Positions 1 through 7,519 of a DNA stretch of 42,061 nt are shown here, piece after piece. Source of the DNA: an uncultured Prevotella sp. (GTDB lineage: Bacteria; Bacteroidota; Bacteroidia; Bacteroidales; Bacteroidaceae). Location of the stretch: NCBI GenBank assembly GCA_900770515.1, contig CAAHDP010000292.1:1-42061 (forward strand), in the 5' to 3' direction. Below the pieces are notes generated by a model, which saw nothing but the letters and a program-made list of their open reading frames with translations, was not told the origin of the DNA and searched no databases. A program made the position numbers and the translations under genes. Within the stretch, counting starts at the first letter, position 1; every line of letters starts with the position of its first letter.

Positions 1-271
1 CATATAAATTGTTTATAAGGCTCTTTTTTGCAGAAAAACAAAAACTCGTTGTACATCCACACAAGAACGTACAACGAGTTTTTAGTTATTTATATTGGGA
101 GTTTTGACACGCCCTCCACTGCAGACAGCCGTAACTAACTGACTTTCTTGCTGCAATGCCGCAGGCAAGAATGCCCGCGGCTCCTACAGTTTGCATTGCA
201 GTTTATGCATATTTCATCATTTTATTACTTTTGAACACACCCTCCTCCGTTGGTGAGCATACGAGTTAATA
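1..271. other. Gene-poor left edge holding a terminator
   Basis: No recognisable protein family is encoded here. It holds the terminator at 40-83. There is one very short open frame on the minus strand (86-196, 36 codons, starting MQTVGAAG) whose stop falls just before the terminator stem. That frame has no homology I recognise and no convincing ribosome binding site. The rest looks like the 3' untranslated end of the minus-strand array. Confidence 0.5.
40..83 (-). terminator. Intrinsic terminator ending the left module
   Basis: A perfect 15-bp inverted repeat (40-54 against 69-83, arms beginning AAAAACTCG) encloses a 14-nt loop. On the minus strand it is followed by a T-rich run. It lies about 190 bp downstream of the WG-repeat gene at 272-1471. 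The A-tract and T-tract on the two sides suggest it could act in both directions. Confidence 0.8.
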
Positions 272-1471
272 TTACTTAACCTTTTGACCCTTGCCATTGA
301 TGATAACACCTCTACATTCTGAGTCCTTGCAGAGGTAGAGGTCATAGCCTATGGCTTTGATGCTACTATATACAGGAGGTGTGATAATCTTACCTTCTGG
401 AGACATCAGACCGTGCCAATCATATTCTGTCTCGTACTGTTTGCAGCGAGCGACTGCATGTATAGGAGATGGCACAGAATTCATTTCTTCACTTGTCACG
501 TTGCCTTCATCGTCATAGTTCTTTGTTGACTCATAACGCAACTCGTTGGTCTCGTATGTCAACTGCTCCACATTGTAGATATAGAAGTCATTGATGAGCT
601 TGCCCTGCAAGGTATATCTGCGAATGATATGGTCGGGAGTAATCTCGGTTATCATTTCATCCAATATACTGTATTTAGCTTCGGCGAATGGAAAAACAGT
701 ACCCATAGAAGCGTTCAACACACTTTGCTTTTTGCCCTGAGTGACAATCCAGAAAGTATCGACAGGCTCTATTGCATCATACTTGGCAGTCAACACCCAG
801 TTTCCCTGCTTGTCAATCAAACCTACAGTGTTGAGGTCGCTATTTGCAATAACACAATGATTGTTGTGAAACACATAGCCGTCATACTCTGGATTGTATG
901 GAGTCTTGAGGTCTATGGCTACTTTTCCTTTCGCATCGATGAACTTCAGCCATCCATTATCATCGACACAAGCCAGACCGTCGGAAAATATCCACGCATG
1001 GGCATACTGAGGCTTGATAGCTACCTCACCAGTCAAAAGGCTTAGATAACCACGTTTGTCTCCACTCTTGTAGCAAGCCAGCGTGTCCCTGCCCAACGGT
1101 TTGAATAGCCAGTCAATATCTGTAACAGTTTTATTGCCGTCAGCATTCTTTACATAGCCAGGGTTGTCATACAAATGGAAGTAGGTGACTCCTCTGGAGA
1201 GTTTCATGGTATCATAAACACATTCTTTAGCTCTGCACTTCCAAGGGAGTTCCTCATAGAACGCATGACAAACACTATACACCACAGCAGCGGTCAACAT
1301 CACCATAATGACAGCAAAGGACGAACCGACAACACGGCGTATGAACTTGCCATACTTGGAGTCGTCGTTCATGCCTAATATTGTCGTAAACCAGTTGGCT
1401 ATACTGGCAAGGATGGCGGTGAATCCGTGCCAGAACAATACGAAAGCTCGTTTCATGGATGTCGATTTCAT
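272..1471 (-). CDS. WG-repeat membrane protein (copy 1)
   Basis: A 399-residue protein. Its N-terminus is cytoplasmic-looking (MKRAFVLFWHGF at residues 6-17) and is followed by one hydrophobic segment at about residues 46-68. The rest is a long soluble part with degenerate WG repeats: RGYLSLLTGEVAIKPQY, GLACVDDNGWLKFIDAKGK, GLIDKQGNWV and HGLMSPEGKII. WG repeats are beta-rich repeats usually taken as protein-binding scaffolds. The start at 1471 is backed by a strong AGGAGG seven bases upstream, although the paralogue at 7520-8707 aligns from Met6 (1456). The start overlaps the stop of the vWA gene by 4 bp (ATGA), so the two are probably translationally coupled. Its partner is unknown. It is the last gene before the terminator at 40-83. 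Confidence 0.75.
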   Translation of the reverse strand: MKSTSMKRAFVLFWHGFTAILASIANWFTTILGMNDDSKYGKFIRRVVGSSFAVIMVMLTAAVVYSVCHAFYEELPWKCRAKECVYDTMKLSRGVTYFHLYDNPGYVKNADGNKTVTDIDWLFKPLGRDTLACYKSGDKRGYLSLLTGEVAIKPQYAHAWIFSDGLACVDDNGWLKFIDAKGKVAIDLKTPYNPEYDGYVFHNNHCVIANSDLNTVGLIDKQGNWVLTAKYDAIEPVDTFWIVTQGKKQSVLNASMGTVFPFAEAKYSILDEMITEITPDHIIRRYTLQGKLINDFYIYNVEQLTYETNELRYESTKNYDDEGNVTSEEMNSVPSPIHAVARCKQYETEYDWHGLMSPEGKIITPPVYSSIKAIGYDLYLCKDSECRGVIINGKGQKVK

Positions 1472-2202
1472 TTGTTTTCCTCCTCATCAAAGGCTTCATC
1501 AGCCATGTTTGCATATAGGTTGCGGCGCTCTGATTCTGATGCAGGAACCGCACAACAACCTTTCATCTCTGCTGTCTTCCACTTTGCCAGACGACCGAAG
1601 AGATTCATACGGGTGCTACTGTCTTTCTGCATCGAAGCACGTGTTCCATCATTACTGTAGTCAAAGTTTCGGGCATTGCGGATAGACATTGACATGGCCA
1701 CCTCTACAGAGTCTTGGTTGGCTCCCATATAAGTAAATGTCCATCCTTCGCCACGTAGCCGTTCCACAAGTTCCTTAATGGTCTTGCCGTTATACACGCG
1801 AGAGGCATTCTCCATACCATCCGTGATAATGGTAACGACCACCAAAGCATCCTTCATGCCCTGTACATGCTTGTGAACACCAGTCAGCGTCATGCCCATA
1901 GCGTCATAGAGTGGGGTTGTACAACATGGCTGGAAATCCTCTATATTCAGAGGGTTGGCTTCTGCCACAGGAGTTTTGTCATACAAATGCTTTGTCTCAC
2001 AACTACAGAATGTCACCAACGACACGAAATGGTCCTGAGTGTCGGCAAACTTCTCTTGCGCCTTTTTTATGCCAGCTAAGGTTTCGTTGAAGCCTTCAAC
2101 GGCAGCTTGGCGTATACACTCCATCGAACCGCTACGGTCGAGGATGATTACATTGAAGACCTTGGTCTTCTGGATTTCATTCTTTACTTCCATTTCATTC
2201 AT
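1468..2202 (-). CDS. von Willebrand factor A domain protein
   Basis: A 244-residue vWA protein with a complete metal-ion-dependent adhesion site: DRSGS at residues 22-26, the threonine in TPLYDAM near residue 96, and TDGMENAS with Asp128. There is no signal peptide or membrane segment, so it is probably a cytoplasmic protein-binding module. Cytoplasmic vWA proteins often partner AAA+ ATPases, and an AAA+ gene lies two genes upstream at 3076-4062, so the two may work as a pair (inference). The C-terminal 60 residues, with KDSSTRMNLFGRLAKWK, are not recognised. The gene follows the YbjN-like gene by 12 bp and overlaps the WG gene by 4 bp. The family call is strong and the role is unknown. Confidence 0.85.
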   Translation of the reverse strand: MNEMEVKNEIQKTKVFNVIILDRSGSMECIRQAAVEGFNETLAGIKKAQEKFADTQDHFVSLVTFCSCETKHLYDKTPVAEANPLNIEDFQPCCTTPLYDAMGMTLTGVHKHVQGMKDALVVVTIITDGMENASRVYNGKTIKELVERLRGEGWTFTYMGANQDSVEVAMSMSIRNARNFDYSNDGTRASMQKDSSTRMNLFGRLAKWKTAEMKGCCAVPASESERRNLYANMADEAFDEEENK

Positions 2203-2214
2203 ATATTATTGTTG

Positions 2215-2610
2215 TTAATCAAACGAACGCATAGTCTTGATGAAGGTTAATCGTACCATGCCAAGAATCTCTATCGCCTTGTCAAGGCAGGTCTTCAAGC
2301 TTTCTTCACCATTGTAATAGAATTCACAACTTGCCGAGACATTCTTCAAAGTCTGGTCTATATAAACCTTGGCGAGCTTGATTTCACGAGTTGTCTTGTT
2401 GCAGGCTGCGAGGACTTTTGTCTCTTCCCCTTCGTCAACCTCATACATTTGGGGGAATACGACAACAAGATAGTCTTCATCATCTGAATTTGCTCCCATC
2501 ACATAGAATGTTTTCATCTGATAGCGGACAAATATGTCACCTTCATCATCAATCTGAGGCTTGAGCCCCAGAGACTGTAGTACTGAAACTACCATTTCAT
2601 GTTTTGTCAT
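2215..2610 (-). CDS. YbjN-like small acidic protein (copy 1)
   Basis: A 131-residue protein beginning MTKHEMVVSVL. Its pattern is one helix, an acidic beta section (DDEGDIFVRYQMKTFYVMG), the segment YLVVVFPQMYEVDEGE, then helices near NKTTREIKLAKVYID. This matches the YbjN / type III secretion chaperone-like fold, which often serves as a small protein-binding chaperone or regulator. The adjacent gene at 2623-3045 has the same order of elements (YNEDDEDFLNISVPGIYDLEED) and is a diverged tandem copy. The two are 12 bp apart. The family call is by pattern only, and the specific partner is unknown. Confidence 0.55.
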   Translation of the reverse strand: MTKHEMVVSVLQSLGLKPQIDDEGDIFVRYQMKTFYVMGANSDDEDYLVVVFPQMYEVDEGEETKVLAACNKTTREIKLAKVYIDQTLKNVSASCEFYYNGEESLKTCLDKAIEILGMVRLTFIKTMRSFD

Positions 2611-2622
2611 AATACTTGTTGT

Positions 2623-3045
2623 TTAGTCGTTGTTATCGTTATCGGAACCTTCATCACTCTCGCCATTATCAATCTTTTCAATAGAGTCGCGGGCGAACAT
2701 CAGAGCAGCGGCAAGGTGAAGGATCATATGACGAATCACCTCCTCCAGGTCTTCGTTGCCAAGAAGGTCACGTTCGTAGAATAGCCAGAGCCCCTTGCCA
2801 AGGGTGTATGCCTTGACATATTTGAGGGTGGAGTTGATTTTCTCTTTCAGCGCATCATAGTTTTCCTTGTTGTCTTCCTCCAGATCGTAAATGCCTGGAA
2901 CAGAGATGTTGAGAAAATCCTCATCATCTTCGTTGTACATATAAAGGTAGTTGATGCCCTCGTAGTTGAAGGAAAATCCCAACGATTCGTTGTCTTCCAA
3001 GTTAAAGCCCAAGTTTTCAAAGGCTGCCAAAATCTTTTCTTTCAT
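2623..3045 (-). CDS. YbjN-like small acidic protein (copy 2)
   Basis: A 140-residue paralogue of the downstream gene at 2215-2610. It has an N-terminal helix (MKEKILAAFENLGF), the strand region FSFNYEGINYLYMYNEDDEDFL, then SVPGIYDLEEDN and a helical half. The C-terminus ends in a very acidic, low-complexity tail (ESDEGSDNDNND), which the first copy lacks. It probably adopts the YbjN/secretion-chaperone-like fold. It sits 30 bp after the AAA+ gene, in the same orientation, and is likely cotranscribed with the AAA+ and vWA genes. The function is not known; a role as a binding adaptor for one of those neighbours is only a guess. Confidence 0.55.
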   Translation of the reverse strand: MKEKILAAFENLGFNLEDNESLGFSFNYEGINYLYMYNEDDEDFLNISVPGIYDLEEDNKENYDALKEKINSTLKYVKAYTLGKGLWLFYERDLLGNEDLEEVIRHMILHLAAALMFARDSIEKIDNGESDEGSDNDNND

Positions 3046-3075
3046 TTGATTTAATTTTTATGGTTATTACTATTG

Positions 3076-4062
3076 TTATCTAAAGCCTATGGTTACAGGT
3101 CTGAGTCCTTTGTCCTTTGGGGAGAACTCGCTCCTCACACGCTCATATTCCCGAAGTGACTTGATGCTAACAGAAGGACTTCTTGTCGCTATGATTTCTT
3201 CCAATACTTCTTGCGTGATACCTTGTTTCTTTCCGTCAGGGCTCTTGATGGTCTCGTTGAACTTCTTGCGAGCTGCCGACTTGACGATGTAGCTGATGTC
3301 AGAGCAGTTGTAGCCGTTGGTCAATTCAGAAAGATTGGTTGTGTCAATATCGCCTTCTGTGGGGAGTTTCGACAGTTCCAAGGCAAACAGACTCTTGCGT
3401 GCTTCTATGTCAGGCATGTCGATATACACCATTTCATCTATACGTCCGGTTCTCAGCACCGCCTTGTCTATGCGTTCTGGATGATTGGTAGCTGCGAGGA
3501 CATAAACACCTTTGTCGGAGGCATTGTTGAGCATGCACAGAAACTCATTTACCTCGCTGTCATAATGTTGGTTGCCTTCTTCACCCGAACGTCGTGGCAC
3601 CATAGCATCAAACTCATCAAAGAAGAGCAAGGTAGGAGCGTTCTTCTCTGCTTCCTTGAAAACCTCGCCAATCTTCTGCTGGGTTCCGTGAACCCAAGTG
3701 CAAGCCAAGTCATCGGGAACGATCTTCATGAAATTGATGCCGACCTCCTCTGCCATCTTCTCCGCAAAGAAGGTTTTTCCACATCCTGCCGGGCCGTAAA
3801 ATAGCATGGACGGAGGCTTGATGCCATAGACTTCGGCACATTCTCGGTTTTGGAGTACGTTGATGAACCCTTCCGTCACTCTCTGCTTCAGTTCGTTCAT
3901 GCCGGCAACATCACCGAAACCATTGCCTTTCTTCTTTAGTGGAGTGGGGTTCTGCTCTACTGGTTCTTTGGCAACCTTTCTGACCTGCTTTTCTGCTGTG
4001 TCGGAAGGTTTCTGTCCGCAGATGCGGCGCAACCAGTCTTTTTCTGTTTCTGTCGTATTCAT
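3076..4062 (-). CDS. Classic-clade AAA+ ATPase
   Basis: A 328-residue single-ring AAA+ ATPase of the Vps4/FtsH/SpoVK type. Walker A is GPAGCGKT (residues 90-97), Walker B is LLFFDE (145-150), sensor 1 is the Asn in AATN (193), and the arginine finger lies in RTGRID (204-207). An N-terminal linker of about 45 residues is rich in Lys and Pro, and the C-terminal helical lid is complete. It should remodel or unfold a protein substrate; the vWA and YbjN-like neighbours are candidate partners. The frame stays open upstream to 4269, but the start at 4062 is preferred: AGGAGG lies 7 bases upstream, and the longer form would overlap the phosphatase gene and run through the hairpin at 4152-4202. Confidence 0.85.
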   Translation of the reverse strand: MNTTETEKDWLRRICGQKPSDTAEKQVRKVAKEPVEQNPTPLKKKGNGFGDVAGMNELKQRVTEGFINVLQNRECAEVYGIKPPSMLFYGPAGCGKTFFAEKMAEEVGINFMKIVPDDLACTWVHGTQQKIGEVFKEAEKNAPTLLFFDEFDAMVPRRSGEEGNQHYDSEVNEFLCMLNNASDKGVYVLAATNHPERIDKAVLRTGRIDEMVYIDMPDIEARKSLFALELSKLPTEGDIDTTNLSELTNGYNCSDISYIVKSAARKKFNETIKSPDGKKQGITQEVLEEIIATRSPSVSIKSLREYERVRSEFSPKDKGLRPVTIGFR

Positions 4063-4151
4063 GTACATTCCTCCTCGTTTCGTTAGTTGTACTTCTATAA
4101 AGAAAGATGGGTAGAACAAGCATCTTCTATCATCATTCTTTTGTTTGACTG

Positions 4152-4202
4152 AAAAAATCCCTTTCATCATCGTATGATAGCCATCATAGTCTGATGAAAG
4201 GG
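4152..4202 (-). terminator. Hairpin with T-run between PTP and AAA+ genes
   Basis: An 11-bp perfect inverted repeat (4159-4169 with 4192-4202, arm CCCTTTCATCA) encloses a second 5-bp stem (ATGAT/ATCAT). On the minus strand it is followed at once by A then six T residues (4152-4158). It has the form of an intrinsic terminator or attenuator. It sits 27 bp after the phosphatase stop and about 90 bp before the AAA+ start, so AAA+ expression may depend on read-through or on a promoter of its own. Confidence 0.65.
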
Positions 4203-4228
4203 ACTGAAAGATTTTTGTCCAGCAATAT

Positions 4229-4711
4229 TTACACCTGGTGAGTCGGTGGATTATTCCTCCACTGTTCAATCATTCGCTTGCATCCTTCCACAATATGCGA
4301 GGCCACACTCTGATACACGGCATCAGTTTGATAGTGCGGATCCATAACTGCGGTGTCTGTACCAAATGCCTGTTTGTCGAACATGATAATCCTGTCCCAA
4401 TTCGTATAGTCAAGCACTCTGGTAATGGCATTACGGTGTTCCGCATCAAAGATAACAATGCAGTCTGCCTCCTGCAACTTCTCACGAGTAATGGGTGTGG
4501 TCATGCCTTTCAGGTCATAGCCCAACTCTCTGGCAATTCGTACCATATTAGCGTCACGAGGGTTTTCTCCCCAGTCCAATGTGCCACGAGAGAACACTTC
4601 AATATTGTCCATCCCCTCTTGTTTGAGCATCGATTTGAGTACACACTCGGCAAATGGACTTCTGCAAGCATTGCCTGTGCAGACAAAGCAAATGGTATAT
4701 TTCTTATTCAT
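4229..4711 (-). CDS. Low-molecular-weight protein tyrosine phosphatase
   Basis: A 160-residue cytoplasmic phosphatase. The active-site loop CTGNACRS gives the nucleophile Cys11 and Arg17 (CX5R), and the general acid is in MDPH (Asp124). The family's FDAEHRNAI segment is also present. It hydrolyses phosphotyrosine or a related phospho-residue. In Bacteroidetes this family often partners capsule tyrosine kinases (Wzb/Wzc), but no kinase or polysaccharide gene is in this window; family members can also act on phosphoarginine. It is 9 bp from the end of the ADP-ribosylglycohydrolase gene and is followed by the hairpin at 4152-4202. The family is certain; the substrate is unknown. Confidence 0.9.
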   Translation of the reverse strand: MNKKYTICFVCTGNACRSPFAECVLKSMLKQEGMDNIEVFSRGTLDWGENPRDANMVRIARELGYDLKGMTTPITREKLQEADCIVIFDAEHRNAITRVLDYTNWDRIIMFDKQAFGTDTAVMDPHYQTDAVYQSVASHIVEGCKRMIEQWRNNPPTHQV

Positions 4712-4720
4712 AATCTTTTG

Positions 4721-5872
4721 CTATTCTTTTTTTTTGCTTTTTACATTTGTTGTCTCACCATTCCAAATGTCATCTGCAACATGCAAGATAACATCGTGGA
4801 GTTCAAGATTGTCCTTGAAAGACTGTTGGATTGCATCATAACCAACGACAACGCCAAGGATGTTGCCTGTCACGGCTCCTACAGAGTCGCTGTCGCCCCT
4901 ATGGTTTACAGAGGCAATCATTGCCTGCTCAAAGTTGTTGAAATACTTGACGGTACAATATATTGCCATAGCCAAAGATTCATCACCCGTCCAGCCTTCA
5001 CCGATGGCCTCTATGTTTTCAACATCCGATGCAGACGAATCGACCAGACCGAGTGCCTTGTCGATCAAAGCTCGAAGTTCTGTGATATATGCAGTCTCAT
5101 TTGGATAGAGAGCCAACAACATATCGTAACCATCTGACAAATATTTCTTGAAGTCATCCACTGTGGGACTGTCCTTCTGCATAATCCTGTATATAATGTG
5201 TGCCTCTAATGCTGATGGAAGCCAACCGAGAGGATGCTGGTGGGTTATCTCAGCTGCATCAGCCGCCAACATATCAACATCCTTTATGTTGGAGATACGT
5301 CCTTCAAGAGGCTCACCTTCGGGAGTGTCTCGCCACACAGCACCATAGAGTGCTACAGGTGCTGTACGCATGATACCGCCACAACCTTTACTATTGTTGT
5401 ATGGGTCTTTACCTCTAAGAATACTTTGTAATGCTGTTATACAGGTATTGCCTGGAGCACGACGATTGTTGAGTTCAGGCAATTCGCCAATCCAGCAATC
5501 CTTACGACGACCAGATCTCTTGCCTATTTGTGTGTTATACCATTCAAGATATGCCTCGCAAATAGCATACTTTAGGGCTTTGCCCTGCTCTTTTGCATTC
5601 AGCAAGCCACAAGCTGTGAACAGTGTCATCTGAGTATCGTCAGAAATCAATGCCTTGCCGTTATTTTCTTCATCAGACAACCACCACTGGGTGGTGTCCA
5701 GTCTTGTGATGCCATTATCACCATACCTTTTCTGTATACCCATGTACGAGTTGATGAATTCCACAGGATAACCGAGCGCATCGCCAACGGCTCCTCCAAC
5801 CAGCGAACCACGTATCTTATCTAATTGTTTGTTTCTATACATATCTATAAAACTTGTTCTATTCATAGTCAT
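4721..5872 (-). CDS. ADP-ribosylglycohydrolase family protein
   Basis: A 383-residue protein of the DraG/ARH family. Visible motifs are RGSLVGGAVGDALGYPVEF near residues 21-39, the metal-binding SDDTQMT (Ser77-Thr83), GCGGIMRTAPVAL, THQHPLGW and the C-terminal HRGDSDSVGAVTGN. All metal ligands expected for two Mg2+ ions appear present, so it is probably active in removing ADP-ribose from a protein or nucleotide. Its presence beside TIR genes and a macro domain fits an 'eraser' of ADP-ribose marks (inference). An alternative start lies two codons in (5866). It sits between two phosphatase genes in the same orientation. Confidence 0.9.
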   Translation of the reverse strand: MTMNRTSFIDMYRNKQLDKIRGSLVGGAVGDALGYPVEFINSYMGIQKRYGDNGITRLDTTQWWLSDEENNGKALISDDTQMTLFTACGLLNAKEQGKALKYAICEAYLEWYNTQIGKRSGRRKDCWIGELPELNNRRAPGNTCITALQSILRGKDPYNNSKGCGGIMRTAPVALYGAVWRDTPEGEPLEGRISNIKDVDMLAADAAEITHQHPLGWLPSALEAHIIYRIMQKDSPTVDDFKKYLSDGYDMLLALYPNETAYITELRALIDKALGLVDSSASDVENIEAIGEGWTGDESLAMAIYCTVKYFNNFEQAMIASVNHRGDSDSVGAVTGNILGVVVGYDAIQQSFKDNLELHDVILHVADDIWNGETTNVKSKKKE

Positions 5873-5933
5873 AAATTTTTTACGTTATACTGTTTATGTT
5901 ATAGAGTGAGAAGAAGTAACTCTTTGTACAAGG

Positions 5934-6533
5934 TTACTCAGTGTTTCTCTTGCTTTGCTCGTTGATGACTTGCTTTCTTCGCTTAAACTCCTCAATGGGC
6001 AAGGGCTCTTTTCCTTCTCTCTCCGTGAGCTTGTCATAGAAGGCATTAAGTACTCGCAATATCTTTGAGGTGCCGTGGCCGCTTTCTTTCAGGTAGCCTT
6101 TTAGAGTCGGCGGCTCCTTTCCATTGTCTGCACCATAGAACACCCAGTAGGTACTGAGAGCGATGTCTGTACGATGCAGCCCCATGGCACAAGCGATATA
6201 GAAACCGCCTCGGTCGATGCGCTCACAAAACTCTGTAAACAACGACACCATGTTTTCAACGACATCGGCACGGTTATCAACTGGATAGTAGAAATACTCC
6301 ATACCGTACTCTTCACAAAGGTTCTGCATGCGTTGGTTCATTCCGTCATTGCGAAGGTCAATGATGGTATGAACGCCTGCGTCCTTGATAACTGGCCAGG
6401 CATAGCCCTGACTGCGTGATGACATTGTCTTTCCCCTTACACCTCCGTATGCAGGATGTATGTCGGGAATATTGAGTGCAAGTATTCCGTTGATATTCAT
6501 AGTGTTTTTGATAGTTCTGTGTTTGTTTTTCAT
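5934..6533 (-). CDS. Dual-specificity-type phosphatase-like protein
   Basis: A 199-residue protein with a cysteine phosphatase fold. DAGVHTIIDLRND (residues 51-63) is the typical beta strand before the catalytic domain, and YYPVDNRAD may hold the general acid. The P-loop is CAMGLHRTD (Cys115, Arg121, CX5R). The usual His before the cysteine is Ala here, so activity may be reduced or the substrate unusual. MNINGILAL, 11 codons in (6500), is an alternative start. The gene is about 60 bp upstream of the ADP-ribosylglycohydrolase gene. With the LMW-PTP it makes two phosphatases in a module with no visible kinase. The fold call is good, the substrate unknown. Confidence 0.75.
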   Translation of the reverse strand: MKNKHRTIKNTMNINGILALNIPDIHPAYGGVRGKTMSSRSQGYAWPVIKDAGVHTIIDLRNDGMNQRMQNLCEEYGMEYFYYPVDNRADVVENMVSLFTEFCERIDRGGFYIACAMGLHRTDIALSTYWVFYGADNGKEPPTLKGYLKESGHGTSKILRVLNAFYDKLTEREGKEPLPIEEFKRRKQVINEQSKRNTE

Positions 6534-6588
6534 ATCCCGACACCCTAATCTGTGTCGGGTACAACTTCTATTTATTCCTATCCATCAA

Positions 6589-7431
6589 TCATTCCATACC
6601 TGCACCTTTAGGTTGTACAATCAGTTCCAATCGCTTGATATCGTCTTCTGTCAGTTGGACAATCCCTCCATTTCTGTAATAGTCGAGCACTCTTTCTGCG
6701 CCATGTCGGTCCAACACAGCATGTTCTTCTGCTTTCATGTAGTATTCTACAGCAAGTTGCTTGTTTGATTTGCCATTATCGTCAGGTTCATAATAGAGGT
6801 CGCCAAGAATCAGATAGGCGAGAGGTACACGATGAGCAATTATGCCAAGCTTTGTTGCATCTGCTCTCAGTCTGCCTTTCCAATCAGGTATGGTTAACAG
6901 CAGTTCAGCCAAAGAACAACCTTGTTCAGCCGCATCCTTAACCATGTTCATTCCTGATATGGTGTCACCTTTATCTAAAGTTATAATCCCAAGAAGAGTT
7001 TTAGCTTCTGGAGATCCATTATTGCTTAGCACATGTTCCACGCTGTCTGTACCTTCTTGAATATACGACTTATAGCCATCCATCAATAAAAATAGAGTTT
7101 TGTATTCATGTCCATCTGGCAAGCCGTAGATATAGTCATCCATGCGATTGATTGCTCCACGCCACTCAGCCATGTGAGCCATAGTAATCATTCCGAAGAA
7201 ATCCTTCTTTACCCCAATACCATCTCGATAGCAATCTGCCAGTTTCAGATAAGCCGAACCATCGCCCCAGCGAGCTTGATAGAGCAATGACTTGATTGAG
7301 TCTTGCGGAGTAACAGTCATGCCCTTCTGCTCTGTCAACTTCTGTGAAGACAAAGTCTCTTCCATCACCTGTTGCTCTGAGCAACTTGCAAGAAGCAATA
7401 TCATTATTAAATATAAGCACCAATTCTTCAT
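6589..7431 (-). CDS. Sel1-like repeat lipoprotein
   Basis: A 280-residue predicted lipoprotein. From the chosen start (7431) the signal peptide is MKNWCLYLIMILLLASC, with Cys17 as the lipidated residue; the frame extends nine codons further upstream, which would spoil the signal. The body contains degenerate Sel1/TPR-like helical repeats: GSAYLKLADCYRDGIGVKKD, GSPEAKTLLGIITLDKGD and LAYLILGDLYYEPDDNGKSN. Sel1 repeats bind proteins. The mature protein should be anchored in an envelope membrane, placing part of this module in the periplasm together with the WG proteins. It lies about 90 bp downstream of the second WG gene. Confidence 0.75.
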   Translation of the reverse strand: MKNWCLYLIMILLLASCSEQQVMEETLSSQKLTEQKGMTVTPQDSIKSLLYQARWGDGSAYLKLADCYRDGIGVKKDFFGMITMAHMAEWRGAINRMDDYIYGLPDGHEYKTLFLLMDGYKSYIQEGTDSVEHVLSNNGSPEAKTLLGIITLDKGDTISGMNMVKDAAEQGCSLAELLLTIPDWKGRLRADATKLGIIAHRVPLAYLILGDLYYEPDDNGKSNKQLAVEYYMKAEEHAVLDRHGAERVLDYYRNGGIVQLTEDDIKRLELIVQPKGAGME

Positions 7432-7519
7432 AAAAATTCCATTATTTATATATTGCAACTTCCTCTTACGCCTCCACGAAATGATGGACCGTTGCCACCT
7501 TGCACAATGCCTTCAAACT

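Noticed and set aside
4063..4269. N-terminal 69-residue extension of the AAA+ protein
   Set aside because: It crosses a terminator-like hairpin, overlaps the phosphatase gene and lacks a ribosome binding site, while the ATG at 4062 has AGGAGG at good spacing.
4238..5137. Plus-strand 299-codon open frame
   Set aside because: It runs antisense to the LMW-PTP and ADP-ribosylglycohydrolase genes, which have complete family motifs; its protein shows no domain.
7436..7503. Short minus-strand frame reading FEGIVQGGNGPSFRGGVRG between the WG and Sel1 genes
   Set aside because: It has no start codon and is under 30 codons; a weak likeness to the GGVRG segment of the DSP-like protein is probably chance.
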